A DNA stretch of 64,000 nucleotides from CAYTGM01 sp964437365 (GCA_964437365.1 CAYTGM010000020.1:38258-102257), one strand, 5' to 3'; positions 1 through 8,706 are shown, numbered from the stretch's first letter. The notes: generated from the letters alone by a model not told the origin. Made by a program: numbers and translations.

Positions 1-2264
1 TTCAATTCTCCGACAGTATTGGCAGTCACGGTCACGTTCGAAGGAGCTGCGGGCACAGAGGGTTGAACAGCATTTCCATCATCTAGACGGAAATTGTCGA
101 TTGTCATGGTAGACCCGGAAGAGTCCGTGGGTTGAAAACGCATGCCAGTTATGACACCGCGACAAGCTGGGCTTTCGCGGAGATAAACAACATATTCTCG
201 CATCGTCCCATCAGCGATGATCGGGAAGGTAACGCTCTTAGCGCTATCGTAAACGGTGTCAGTAGCGGTTACAAACTCGATCGTAGCATTGTTCCCGGCC
301 GTTTGGCTCATCAACACGCGGGCATAAGGCGTTATATGCGTATTTGCGAACAGCTGGGGGAGAGTCACCTTAGGGGTGCTGGAGGAAGAGCTACCCTGGA
401 GTGCACCCGATGCAACTGTAGGGTTATTCCAGTTTGAGAAACCTTCCCAGTCTTCGAAATCACCGGCGGTATTGAAGCCAAAGTCTTTCTTTAAGTAAGG
501 GAGTGCATCGACTTCCCACCAGTAATCCTTCATATCAGTGAAAGTAAAGTCGTACCAGCCCCAGGAAATCATTCCGGCATTCACAAGGTTTCTATAAGCA
601 ACGGAATTTGTCATGGCGCCCTGGTTTCCTTGTCCTGGGACGACCAGCATTGTATGGTGACTATCATTCCAGCGTGGATCTCCATCGATGCCATTGTTGT
701 AGAAGGTACAGTTTTCAATGACATTATTGATACTGCCACCGTTTGTAGATAACATCAGGAGACCTGCACCATCATTGTCATGGAAGACCACATCTCGCAC
801 GATGATGTTGTCATTATTCCCGTCGATATCGAAGCCAGAGGCATCGCCTTCGCCCGGGGCCCGATTGATCCCTGCAAAGTCACAGTCTTCGATCAGGTAA
901 TTCTGAACGTCTTCGATAAGCGCGCCTGTCGATCCATAATCAGTGAATCCAAAGCTACGACCCGTGAGACGAAGGCGCTTCACGTGACCTCCGTCGATAT
1001 GATGAAGGAGGATAGCTCCAATGTGAGTATTCTCAGCAACACAATCTTCAACGTATATATTTCTTAAACGCTGCCGGTTGCTTTCATAGAAATAAAAGTC
1101 AGTCCCAAAGAAACAATTAGCATCCAGGGAACTGCTGTTTCTTAATGTGAAGTTGGTTAGAACGGTTCCTGTTAATGGGTTCGTTGGTACGTGTCCGCCA
1201 AGCCAGACGGCGGAACCAAACGAGAAATCGTAACTGTTTTCAGCAACAAGGGCATCCATACCCGGGAAGTTTTCAAAGTAGCAGTCTTCAACAAGTATAT
1301 TCTCATTATTGTAGTCATCGTCATAATGAAAGAAGAGACCAACACGGCCGGTTCTTAAGTCAAGGTCACTGATCTGCCAGTTACTTGCATCCTCAATTCG
1401 AACGCAAACATCATGATCGAGGTCAGACATCACAATTCGAGGAAGATCTCCTGATCCATACGAGGTCAGAGTGATTGGCTCGGCGATTGTTCCATCACCT
1501 GAAAGCAAAAGCATCTGGTTCCAGGTATCACCGCGGTTCAGATAGACATTCGATCCTGCTCCGAGGTTTGTACCATTGATGTTATTGAATGTTGCCCAGG
1601 CAGTTGCGGCAGTTAACCCATCATTGCTGTCACTACCTGATGATGAGCTAATGTAATAGTCACGGGCGGACGCACCAGGGTCAGTGCCAGTAAATAACGT
1701 GCAGTCATCAATCGCATAGTTGTCCCCAATGAATTGGACGCGGAGGTTAGCGGGTCGTCCCTGACCGCCTGCGTATGTGAATGAAAGTGTGACGTTTGTC
1801 CACTGCGGACCATGGTTGAAATCCTCTTGAGTCGGATTCCACGGCGGGTGAAAGAGGGCCTGATCAAGAATCGATCCGTCGCTTGACTTGAGCAATTGTA
1901 TTTGAAGCTCGTCGTTAGTACCTGTACTCAGCTTAAATACTTTCGTTTTGAATGTATACGTTTCACCTGCTACAAGCTGAACAGTGTCCTGATAGATCGC
2001 TGCGTCATCTACAGGGACCCAGGCAACCTGGTTTCCTTCCGGGCAGGGATAGGTTTCCTGTGACGTTAGGCAGTAGGTTGTCCCGATGGCCCCATTGAGA
2101 GGTGTCCATCCTTGAATACCTGTATACCAGGAATTGCTTTCGGACAAAGTAGGGGATTCGAATCCTGGGTTCGTTAGTAATTCTTGAGCATGTGAAATAC
2201 GAAAACTTGCCAAGAGGGTGATCAGCAAAATCAGGGAAATAGTTCCGTTGAGATTCCCATTCAT
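1..2264 (-). CDS. Secreted right-handed beta-helix (pectate-lyase-like) protein, 3' end beyond window
   Basis: The frame is open from an ATG to the left edge of the window, giving about 754 residues without the C-terminus. The first ~25 residues are a signal peptide ending SHAQ. A beta-sandwich follows (NPGFESP near the start, then GWTPLNG and a W/V/D-rich strand pattern), resembling a galactose-binding or CBM-like fold. From about residue 200 the protein becomes an Asn/Asp-rich parallel beta-helix with repeats such as NILVEDCYF, NIYVEDCVA and YLIEDCDF, typical of polysaccharide lyases and related surface proteins. Near the edge, the stretch AAPSNVTVTANTVGE looks like the start of an Fn3 domain. 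Substrate and activity cannot be read from the sequence. The weak Shine-Dalgarno GAGG lies unusually far from the ATG, separated by a TATATATATA run. An alternative would be a non-catalytic adhesin. Confidence 0.85.
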   Translation of the reverse strand, partial: MNGNLNGTISLILLITLLASFRISHAQELLTNPGFESPTLSESNSWYTGIQGWTPLNGAIGTTYCLTSQETYPCPEGNQVAWVPVDDAAIYQDTVQLVAGETYTFKTKVFKLSTGTNDELQIQLLKSSDGSILDQALFHPPWNPTQEDFNHGPQWTNVTLSFTYAGGQGRPANLRVQFIGDNYAIDDCTLFTGTDPGASARDYYISSSSGSDSNDGLTAATAWATFNNINGTNLGAGSNVYLNRGDTWNQMLLLSGDGTIAEPITLTSYGSGDLPRIVMSDLDHDVCVRIEDASNWQISDLDLRTGRVGLFFHYDDDYNNENILVEDCYFENFPGMDALVAENSYDFSFGSAVWLGGHVPTNPLTGTVLTNFTLRNSSSLDANCFFGTDFYFYESNRQRLRNIYVEDCVAENTHIGAILLHHIDGGHVKRLRLTGRSFGFTDYGSTGALIEDVQNYLIEDCDFAGINRAPGEGDASGFDIDGNNDNIIVRDVVFHDNDGAGLLMLSTNGGSINNVIENCTFYNNGIDGDPRWNDSHHTMLVVPGQGNQGAMTNSVAYRNLVNAGMISWGWYDFTFTDMKDYWWEVDALPYLKKDFGFNTAGDFEDWEGFSNWNNPTVASGALQGSSSSSTPKVTLPQLFANTHITPYARVLMSQTAGNNATIEFVTATDTVYDSAKSVTFPIIADGTMREYVVYLRESPACRGVITGMRFQPTDSSGSTMTIDNFRLDDGNAVQPSVPAAPSNVTVTANTVGEL

Positions 2265-2290
2265 TATATATATATTCCTCATTTCTTTCT

Positions 2291-2307
2291 GCCTCTTTTG
2301 AAGAGGC
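2291..2307 (-). promoter_or_regulatory. Small leader hairpin upstream of the beta-helix gene
   Basis: GCCTCTT and AAGAGGC form a perfect 7-bp stem around a 3-nt loop, 27 nt before the start codon of the secreted beta-helix protein. There is no T-run, so it is more likely a leader structure than a terminator. Function is unknown. Confidence 0.4.
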
Positions 2308-2538
2308 AATAAACCACCTCTCGATATCCTCCGGCGTTTAGGAGATCGATTTAGGTGATATTTAGTTGGGGGGAGTTGAAGGGCGACCAGCCCTGAATGG
2401 AGAACTGCAGGTGTGTCTATTTTGCTTGCGATTCAGATAAAAACTTATCTACATTTGACCGCATCAGAATAAAGCTCTCTGACAGTTTCTTGATCCACTT
2501 TCCAGGTCTAGATAACTCCTTTCTAGAGGGCTTTCAGG

Positions 2539-2564
2539 GTCTCTTCTCCCGCCAGAGAAGAGAC
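2539..2564. repeat. Perfect 10-bp inverted repeat
   Basis: GTCTCTTCTC and GAGAAGAGAC are exact reverse complements separated by CCGCCA. Neither side has a T-run, so this is not a classical terminator. It could be an operator or the stem of a small transcript in the gap between the mod operon and the beta-helix gene. Confidence 0.5.
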
Positions 2565-2726
2565 GCCTCTCAACCAAATTTCCTCCCACACTGACTTACC
2601 ACCTGGCATTCGAAAGCAAGATTTACCACTTAGCTAAACCTTTAAGTTGGTCAGGCTAGCTGATCAAGAGAAATGTTTATAATTGTAAAGGAAAGGTTAC
2701 AAAAAGGGGCTGGACTAGCCGAATGC

Positions 2727-3410
2727 TCAATCCTGAGGGTAATGAAGAGTCGAACGATCTATGGTAGAACCATTGTCCTTTCTCATACCACTCTGATACT
2801 CTAATAGAAGGCCTCCCAGTTTGGTGATTTCATCTCTGGAATGAGAGACATAAAGTACAGGAATAGACAAATCAGTGAATATTTGGTTTAGAAATACAAG
2901 AATCTCATCTTTACCGTTTTGATCAAGGCCTGTTAAGGGTTCGTCCATGAGAAGAAGTCTTGGGTTGGTGAGCAAAGCGCGGCATATAGCAATCCTCCTC
3001 TGTTGACCTCCAGAAAGCGTTTCCGGGCTTCTACTTAGTAGCGTCTTGAGATCAAACTTATCGATGAATTCAGAAAAATCATAACCCATCGCTCTTCGAA
3101 ATCTTCTCTTGTATCCGAATTCAAGGTTTTGCTTCACGTTTAAATGTGGGAAAAGGCTGGATTCCTGGAAAACATAACCTACAGATCTCTTGTGGCATGG
3201 AAGAAAAATGCGTTCATTTTGCCAGACCTCTTCTTTAACTTTCAAGTACCCGGAATCAGGTGATTCGAGTCCTGCTATACATCTGAGCAATGTGGTTTTT
3301 CCGCAACCTGAAGGACCAAACAAAGCGATCACCCCTTCGGATGGAAGTTCCACCTTGACCTCTAACTGAAAGTCATCGCGCTGGATTGAATAGTTTGCCT
3401 GAATTGTCAT
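2727..3410 (-). CDS. modC: Molybdate ABC transporter ATP-binding protein ModC
   Basis: This 227-residue ABC ATPase would energise molybdate (or tungstate) uptake at the inner face of the cytoplasmic membrane. Walker A is GPSGCGKTT, the Q-loop is YVFQESSLFPHLNV, the signature is LSGGQQRR and Walker B is LLLMDEP followed by the D-loop LTGLDQ. It is shorter than E. coli ModC (about 350) because the C-terminal molybdate-binding MOP domain is absent. Molybdate sensing by this subunit is therefore unlikely, which fits the presence of a separate regulator in the operon. The start codon overlaps the modB stop in an ATGA arrangement, implying translational coupling. The substrate is inferred from the neighbouring binding protein; sulfate or tungstate are the alternatives. 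Confidence 0.93.
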   Translation of the reverse strand: MTIQANYSIQRDDFQLEVKVELPSEGVIALFGPSGCGKTTLLRCIAGLESPDSGYLKVKEEVWQNERIFLPCHKRSVGYVFQESSLFPHLNVKQNLEFGYKRRFRRAMGYDFSEFIDKFDLKTLLSRSPETLSGGQQRRIAICRALLTNPRLLLMDEPLTGLDQNGKDEILVFLNQIFTDLSIPVLYVSHSRDEITKLGGLLLEYQSGMRKDNGSTIDRSTLHYPQD

Positions 3411-4084
3411 GGAATCGAAAGACGAAACCTCTTATTCAATGCATATACGGAAACGAGAAGTACAAACGAAGTAACCAGAAGAATGCCTGACAAAATATGT
3501 GCTTCACGATACTCTAGAGCTTCAACGTGATCATAAATCGCGATAGACACGACGCGAGTTTCACCGGGGATGTTCCCCCCAATCATCAGGACCACACCGA
3601 ATTCACCAAGAGTATGCGCAAACCCTAGAACAATGGCTGTGAGAAAGCCTGGTCTTGATAGAGGGACAACGACAGTCCAGAACGTATCCCAGGGAGAGGC
3701 CCTCAATGTTGCTGCAACTTCAAGAGGTCTTGGCCCGATCGAGGCAAAGGCATTCTGAATTGGTTGAACAACAAAAGGTAGAGAATAGAAAACCGATCCA
3801 ATCACCAGGCCTGTAAAAGTAAAGACAGGAGGTTGAAGGCCAATCATCTCCAGTGGCCGTCCAAAGACGCCGTTTGGACCCATTGCCAGTAAAAGGTAGA
3901 ATCCAAGAACAGTTGGTGGGAGGACAAGAGGGAGAGCGATGATTGCTTCAATGACGAACTTAAGTCGACATTTGGTGTGAGTTAACCACCAGGCGAATGG
4001 TGTTCCAATGAGCAGGAGAACAAATGTTGTGATAGCCGCAAGCTTTGCTGTAATCAGTAACGCCGTCAGATCAACACTACCCAT
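3407..4084 (-). CDS. modB: Molybdate ABC transporter permease ModB
   Basis: This is the membrane channel of the transporter, 225 residues with about five to six membrane segments. It starts at the ATG that gives MGSVDLTALLITAKLA, matching the usual ModB N-terminus. The frame is open about 50 codons further upstream, but that part lies inside modA and has no permease character, so the shorter start was chosen. The ABC-permease EAA loop is visible as EVAATLRASPWDTFWTVVVP, and the C-terminal half has the typical LGFAHTLGEFGVVLMIGGN. The stop of modA and this start share a base (TAATG) and the stop overlaps modC (ATGA), so the three subunits are translated in tight succession. Confidence 0.93.
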   Translation of the reverse strand: MGSVDLTALLITAKLAAITTFVLLLIGTPFAWWLTHTKCRLKFVIEAIIALPLVLPPTVLGFYLLLAMGPNGVFGRPLEMIGLQPPVFTFTGLVIGSVFYSLPFVVQPIQNAFASIGPRPLEVAATLRASPWDTFWTVVVPLSRPGFLTAIVLGFAHTLGEFGVVLMIGGNIPGETRVVSIAIYDHVEALEYREAHILSGILLVTSFVLLVSVYALNKRFRLSIP

Positions 4085-4905
4085 TAATGAGGAACTCCAT
4101 AACCAAAGTCTTGAAGAAGCGTCTGAGTTTCTTCCGACTGTATATAGGATATGAAATTGCGAGATGATTTGGAGTCCCGAACAATAACGGCATCCTGAAA
4201 AATCGGTGTATGAAGCTCTTTTGGAACCTCCCAATAGAGACCCTTTGTATGTATCGCCTGCGAGAGAGCAACAAACCCCATTGCCACATTACCTGAATAG
4301 ACAAACTGATAAGCCTGGTTAATGTTCTCACCAAGAACGATACTTCCCTCCAGGCGGTCCCAATGTCCCAGCTTTATAATCACCTCTCTTGCAGCGGCTC
4401 CGTAGGGAGCCAGTTTTGGGTTTGCAATCGCCAGTTTCTCCTCAGTGATCGTAGCCAGGGAATGAAAGTCTGGTGCATCACCGTTTTGATCACCTGAGAG
4501 GAGTGCCAGGCGTCCCGTCGCATAAGTAAATTGAGAGTCATTGACCGCTTTGCCACTCTCTACAAGAAGCCTCGGACGTTCCTGATCGGCGGAGAAAAAC
4601 AGATCAAAGGGAGCACCATTTACAATCTGCGCGTAATGCTTCCCGGAGGAGGCGAAGCTGAGGGTTATTTCAACCCCGGTTTCCTTTGTATATCTTTCAC
4701 AAATCTCTTCCATCGGAACTGAAAAATTACTGGCGACAGCAATGATTAATTCCTCTTTTTGATCCGTTGATGCCTGAGATACACAGGAGTTTAAAAATGT
4801 AGAGCCTAAAAACAAAATCACGCCAACGCAGATACAAAGAACCATCAGAAACGGTCGACTCTGGCTGGAAAGAAACATAAGTTGCCTGGTCAGTCGGCTA
4901 GACAC
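4084..4905 (-). CDS. modA: Molybdate-binding lipoprotein ModA
   Basis: This is the periplasmic substrate-binding protein of the molybdate transporter. A basic, hydrophobic N-terminus ends in a lipobox-like LNSC, so it is probably a lipoprotein. The mature part has the ModA pattern: LIIAVASNFSVPMEEI, then FASSGKHYAQIVNGAPFDLFFSAD with the conserved Ser and DxFxSAD region, and LAIANPKLAPYGAAA. The reading frame starts with GTG overlapping the last codons of the upstream regulator, with GGGAG about nine bases before. An ATG nine codons downstream (with AGG before it) is an equally possible start. Tungstate may also be bound; the fold does not distinguish it. Confidence 0.92.
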   Translation of the reverse strand: MSSRLTRQLMFLSSQSRPFLMVLCICVGVILFLGSTFLNSCVSQASTDQKEELIIAVASNFSVPMEEICERYTKETGVEITLSFASSGKHYAQIVNGAPFDLFFSADQERPRLLVESGKAVNDSQFTYATGRLALLSGDQNGDAPDFHSLATITEEKLAIANPKLAPYGAAAREVIIKLGHWDRLEGSIVLGENINQAYQFVYSGNVAMGFVALSQAIHTKGLYWEVPKELHTPIFQDAVIVRDSKSSRNFISYIQSEETQTLLQDFGYGVPH

Positions 4906-5944
4906 GGATGGTGTCTCCCATCGTCAATGTGTCATATCCGGGAAGCTTTGACAGGGCTGTCTTGAAAGCTCTCGATTGCAGGACTTCAACAAGTTTCATG
5001 ACTCGTAAATCTCCTGATGAGCTCTCTGAAAAGCAAAGGTCGAAAGATTCCTTGATATAGCTTTGAAAGTTAAGGCGTGATTCCTCTGCGGTCAGCCGAA
5101 GACAGACACCCACCTCTGCCCATCCTGCTTTAATAGAATCTGCGACTGCTCGATGTCCCGACGCATAGACATTGTATCCGATCGGAGGCTTCTTCGGCTT
5201 CTCCAGAAGCATATCGGAGCATTGACGCGCTCCTGAACCCTCTTTTCGGCCAACCCAGCGAAGTTTTCTAAGTACCTCAGAGCGCATCCGCAGCCCTTTT
5301 ATGGCTGGGCTAAAGGCGATTCCTTCCTCCCACAGGCATTGATGGATAAGCGTATAGTTCCCCTTCAGGTTCTCCTTAATGTAGGAGGCATTCACACCCG
5401 GCGTGTGACCCAGATGAAGCCCTGCGACATGGACTAAACCATTTTCGAGAAGCTGAAGAGACTCTTTGCTTGTACGCTCGAAAACAAGACAACGTATTCC
5501 ATTTGCATCAAGCATGCGCGCCAGAATTCCAGCGGCAGGATCACAGCTGGCAATGACAAGGGTCTTTTTCATCAATTCATAATTTGCCGATTGTTCATCG
5601 GTATCCATCTGCCCAATCGGTAGAGTCTCAGCAGGGTAGTGATAGACCTGTTCGTTCAAAGTCGCCGACCAGTAGCGAGTGGATGGCTGGTCCCAAGCCC
5701 AGGTTTCCGTGCCGTCAGAGGTCTTCAATTCTGAAAGTGAAAAGATATCTTCAATGCTGCATTGCAACGCTTGTGCGAGTGCGAGTGAGGCCGTCGTTGA
5801 GGGAACAATACGGCCGATCTCGATGGCGCTGATCTCGGACCTCGAGAGTCCAGATTGATCAGCAAGCTCCTGCTGTGTAAGCTTGAGCTGCTCACGAATC
5901 AGTTTAAGAGAATTCTTTAGGCGGCGTCCATTTGACATGATCAT
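4898..5944 (-). CDS. XRE-type HTH regulator with periplasmic-binding-protein-like (molybdate) sensor domain
   Basis: A 348-residue one-component regulator heads the modABC operon. Residues ~8-65 form an XRE/Cro helix-turn-helix (LTQQELADQSGLSRSEISAIE). The rest is a PBP-like domain of the kind found in molybdate/tungstate-responsive regulators (PF12727-type): the hinge region ASCDPAAGILARML, then GLHLGHTPG and a Gly-rich RKEGSGARQ motif. It replaces the classical ModE in this operon, and the absence of a MOP domain in ModC fits it being the sensor. The gene ends eight bases inside modA, so regulator and transporter are one transcript. A perfect 14-bp palindrome overlaps the start codon and could serve autoregulation. 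Whether it represses or activates is unknown. Confidence 0.88.
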   Translation of the reverse strand: MIMSNGRRLKNSLKLIREQLKLTQQELADQSGLSRSEISAIEIGRIVPSTTASLALAQALQCSIEDIFSLSELKTSDGTETWAWDQPSTRYWSATLNEQVYHYPAETLPIGQMDTDEQSANYELMKKTLVIASCDPAAGILARMLDANGIRCLVFERTSKESLQLLENGLVHVAGLHLGHTPGVNASYIKENLKGNYTLIHQCLWEEGIAFSPAIKGLRMRSEVLRKLRWVGRKEGSGARQCSDMLLEKPKKPPIGYNVYASGHRAVADSIKAGWAEVGVCLRLTAEESRLNFQSYIKESFDLCFSESSSGDLRVMKLVEVLQSRAFKTALSKLPGYDTLTMGDTIRV

Positions 5945-5957
5945 ATCATCGATGATA
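5944..5957. promoter_or_regulatory. Perfect 14-bp palindrome at the mod operon start, candidate operator
   Basis: TATCATCGATGATA is a perfect palindrome whose end overlaps the ATG of the HTH-PBP regulator. Position and symmetry suit binding by a dimeric XRE-type repressor. There is no second copy nearby to support it, so this remains a candidate. Confidence 0.45.
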
Positions 5958-6282
5958 CCTCTGGTGTCATCAAGTGAAATTCGAGGGAACCGTTTGGCTG
6001 ATATGGAATCGAGCGACTACATAAGGATTCAAGTGGAGACTGCTGAAATTAAAAGGCTTACAGATATTCACCGAAAGGATTATCTTTTTGGTGGAAAGCG
6101 GAAACACGGGGCCTGTGCGAATGACCTCCCTCTGTTCTATGTCTTGTCCACGTCTGACGGACGTCTTGAGTCGTAGGTAAGACGTAGATAAGACGTCGGA
6201 CAGACATCAGTCACCCCGTGAGGAAGGAGTGGGACAGTGGAGTGGAGGGATTGCACTGCCAGTCATTAAAGGAGATATCACT
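5958..6282. other. Intergenic region between GH51 stop and mod operon, holding a dispersed repeat
   Basis: About a third of this gap is the ~116-bp inverted-repeat element listed separately. An open frame on the plus strand crosses the region but has no Shine-Dalgarno and runs through the repeat and the start of the regulator gene, so it was not accepted. The promoter of the mod operon must lie here, but no clear -35/-10 pair was recognised. Confidence 0.5.
6105..6220 (-). repeat. Dispersed structured element, copy 1 (ACGTC-rich, nested inverted repeats)
   Basis: The core (6152-6205, 54 bp) is 50/54 identical, in reverse orientation, to 55669-55722. It consists of the arm GTCTGACGGACGTC, a 26-bp spacer with repeated ACGTC/TACGTCTTA words, and an imperfect second arm GACGTCGGACAGAC. 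Outside it, the similarity continues as CTCAC-GGGGTGAC on one side and AGAACAG on the other. The ends of the element, CACGGGG and CCCCGTG, are complementary to each other. They differ in sequence from the outer arms of copy 2, although total lengths nearly agree (116 versus 118). It contains no coding sequence. It could be a miniature inverted-repeat element or a structured RNA. Confidence 0.7.
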
Positions 6283-8706
6283 TTACTGGTTGATAGAGGG
6301 GTCCATTTCTTGACTGAATTTCATGAGCGTAACGGAAAGTGGTTCAATGACAAGCGGGTCCGTAAAATCAAAATCGCTATGTCTCAAACCTTCTTGTTTT
6401 GTCGAATCGGGAGAATCCCCCTGGATGACCCATCCGCGAATAGGTCTTTTCTGATTCAATGAAAGTCCTTCGAGATTGAGGTGCAAACTCGTGTTGGAAG
6501 GATTGACAACCCTGAGGATAATATGATTCTCCTCATCTATACCCGCGAAAATATTTAAAGGCCCCTCGTATTCAATTTCTAGAGTTTTCTTCACAGGGTG
6601 ATCTCGGTAGAGTTTCATGACATCATAATTAGGAGCAGTCCAGGCTGTATAGCCGTCGTGGTTGATGAATGCATTGTCCCAGTGTGGTGCACCTTCTTCC
6701 CTGATCCATAATGCGGGACATGCCATTTCGATCAGGTCAGGTCGCTTTTCGAATTCATTGAGAATCGTACCCGCATAGATGCCCGTTCTCCAGGTTGTTG
6801 ATTGCTGGTTCCACTCGGTAACAGCAATCTTTACATCGGGATTGTCGCTTTTCTTGATCAATTCTCCTGTTTTATCCAGAAAGGCGGGCCACGCATGGGC
6901 GTCATAAAATACCTTATCCATCTCCTGGTCATGACAGTAATGATGGACGCTCAGATAATCGAAGTATTCAGCACCTTCTTTTAGAATCTTCTCGTTCCAT
7001 TCCTGATCATAGGCTCCGCTGCCGCACGCAATAAGTTCTATCTCTGGCCAACGATCTCGGATACGTTCTGAAAATACCTGTATATAATCAAGGTATCTTT
7101 CCAGTCCCATGCCCCAGGCTTCATTACCGAGCTCCCAGTACTTGACGTTAAACGGTTCTTCATAGCCGTGAAATGCTCTAATGGCACCCCATTTTGTGAA
7201 TTCGTCACCGTTACAGTATTCGATCCATGAAAGCGCTGCTTCGAGATAATCCTCAGCGTATTCGTTCTGAACGTGTGCTCCCATATTTAAGACAATGATG
7301 GGTTCAGCTCCCGTTTGTTGACAAAGTTTGATAAATTCAGCAGTTCCGAAAAAGTTTGGATCAAGGCCACCCCAGATTCCGTTGGCGGCAGTTTGACGCT
7401 CCCTGAGGGGCCCTATCCCATCCTTCCAGTGATATCTTTCGGAGAATGTCCCTCCGGGCCAGCGAATGAAGGAAGGGTTAATCGCATCGACAGTATTGTA
7501 GACAGTTTTTCTAAACGGCGTCTCTTCAGGAAACAGGGTAACCAGATCAATCGACATGCTCGTAGGTGATTGAAAGTGAATATCAAAGGTTGCGTCCGGC
7601 GTGCTTTCCTTGGCCTGAAACGTAAACTTCCTTTCTCTCCAGTGATCTTCATGTTCGTACTCATCAACTTCCTCATCGGGAAGTACATCGATCACCTGTT
7701 CCTGACCATTCAAGCTGACTGTGAGCTTTTCTGTATATCCCCTTAACCACAGGCTGCCTTCATAGGTTGTGCCCTGGTGAATCGGAACTGAATTCTGCTG
7801 GATCTGTACATCGCCGATTTTGGAATTTATGCGTATCGCTCTGGTGCTGTTGGCAGGGAAATCGTGATCAAAGTAGACTTCTGCAGCCTCAGGAGCTTTC
7901 TCGATGTTCCATCCGGGTGAGATCTCTTTGCTGCTTTGCTCGAGTTCATCTCTCCAGATAACAGCTCCATCCTGCATAATTTCGATGTTTCTGAATGATG
8001 CTTCACAAAGGAGGGTACCAATGCCAAAGCGCCCTTTGTTCCAGGTTTCATCACTGAATTCGACGATTAGCTCTTCGTTAACGTAGCCTTTGAATTGATT
8101 GTCTTTGCATTCAATTTTGATGATATACCAGTTTCCGGTTTCGAGTGTTGTATCTCCGTCAGCCTCATCGATATCGGTAAGGTTGCCATCCTTTAGAATT
8201 GCAGCGGAGGGCCGAAGACCTCCCCAGTTGTCGAGATTCCATCTTAACTGGTTTTGGTCATCCTGAACTCTCAGAGCAATGATGAGAGAGTGCCAGCCCT
8301 GTATATTCTTCCGCGCTTCGAACTCCAGAACGAAATCCCCTTCTATTTCCGGACCAAAAAAAACCTGAGATTTGGATTCAATCCAATCATACCAGTGTCC
8401 AGTTAAAACATCGTTCTTTACATTCCACATCCCCCAGACATGTTCAAATTGAGTATACTGATCGAGCGACTGCTCTTCAAAGGAAGGGGAGCGAAGCACT
8501 TGTCCACTGATACCACCAACAACGGCGCCGTAAATATGTTCGAGGAACTGACCGTAAACATGGGGGGCGACCTCTTTTGATTTTTCGAGAGAAACATGAG
8601 CTGTTTGTACTTCGGTTGTTGCGGTATCAGTAAATCCCAAGTTTCCCATCAGGGTAATCCCCGTAAGAAAAGAAATGAATGAAGCCGTTTTGATGCGAGA
8701 AAACAT
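6283..8706 (-). CDS. Secreted GH51 alpha-L-arabinofuranosidase with laminin-G-like insert
   Basis: This enzyme is predicted to release arabinofuranosyl side chains from plant or algal polysaccharides outside the cytoplasm. The chosen ATG (MFSRIKTAS) has GGAG nine bases upstream and begins a clean signal peptide; the frame stays open 20 codons further, to a TTG. The GH51 N-terminus (HVYGQFLEHIYGAVVGG) is followed by an insertion of roughly 150-180 residues resembling a laminin-G/DUF1080 jelly roll (GPEIEGDFVLEFEARK). The catalytic (beta/alpha)8 barrel starts around FIRWPGGTFSERYHW. The acid/base is Glu529 in WELGNEAWG and the nucleophile Glu631 in AVTEWNQ, counted from this start; a beta-sandwich closes the protein. 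It is a single gene followed by the dispersed repeat. Confidence 0.9.
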   Translation of the reverse strand: MFSRIKTASFISFLTGITLMGNLGFTDTATTEVQTAHVSLEKSKEVAPHVYGQFLEHIYGAVVGGISGQVLRSPSFEEQSLDQYTQFEHVWGMWNVKNDVLTGHWYDWIESKSQVFFGPEIEGDFVLEFEARKNIQGWHSLIIALRVQDDQNQLRWNLDNWGGLRPSAAILKDGNLTDIDEADGDTTLETGNWYIIKIECKDNQFKGYVNEELIVEFSDETWNKGRFGIGTLLCEASFRNIEIMQDGAVIWRDELEQSSKEISPGWNIEKAPEAAEVYFDHDFPANSTRAIRINSKIGDVQIQQNSVPIHQGTTYEGSLWLRGYTEKLTVSLNGQEQVIDVLPDEEVDEYEHEDHWRERKFTFQAKESTPDATFDIHFQSPTSMSIDLVTLFPEETPFRKTVYNTVDAINPSFIRWPGGTFSERYHWKDGIGPLRERQTAANGIWGGLDPNFFGTAEFIKLCQQTGAEPIIVLNMGAHVQNEYAEDYLEAALSWIEYCNGDEFTKWGAIRAFHGYEEPFNVKYWELGNEAWGMGLERYLDYIQVFSERIRDRWPEIELIACGSGAYDQEWNEKILKEGAEYFDYLSVHHYCHDQEMDKVFYDAHAWPAFLDKTGELIKKSDNPDVKIAVTEWNQQSTTWRTGIYAGTILNEFEKRPDLIEMACPALWIREEGAPHWDNAFINHDGYTAWTAPNYDVMKLYRDHPVKKTLEIEYEGPLNIFAGIDEENHIILRVVNPSNTSLHLNLEGLSLNQKRPIRGWVIQGDSPDSTKQEGLRHSDFDFTDPLVIEPLSVTLMKFSQEMDPSINQ

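Larger units (their letters stand above)
2265..2726. other. Intergenic region: leader of beta-helix gene and 3' side of mod operon
   Basis: No credible coding sequence is visible. The part next to the beta-helix gene is its presumed leader and holds a small hairpin. Further away is a perfect 10-bp inverted repeat. The short open frames here have no Shine-Dalgarno and no recognisable protein composition. Behind the modC stop there is only a very weak GC hairpin followed by five Ts on the minus strand. Confidence 0.6.

Noticed and set aside
2397..2594. Plus-strand open frame of 65 codons
   Set aside because: Crosses an inverted repeat, lacks a Shine-Dalgarno and resembles no protein.
3407..4234. 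Longer modB starting about 50 codons upstream
   Set aside because: The extra residues are an alternative reading of modA and lack permease character; the TAATG overlap start is standard for coupled genes.
5883..6176. Plus-strand open frame across the mod regulator start
   Set aside because: Overlaps the real regulator antisense and enters the dispersed repeat; no ribosome-binding site.
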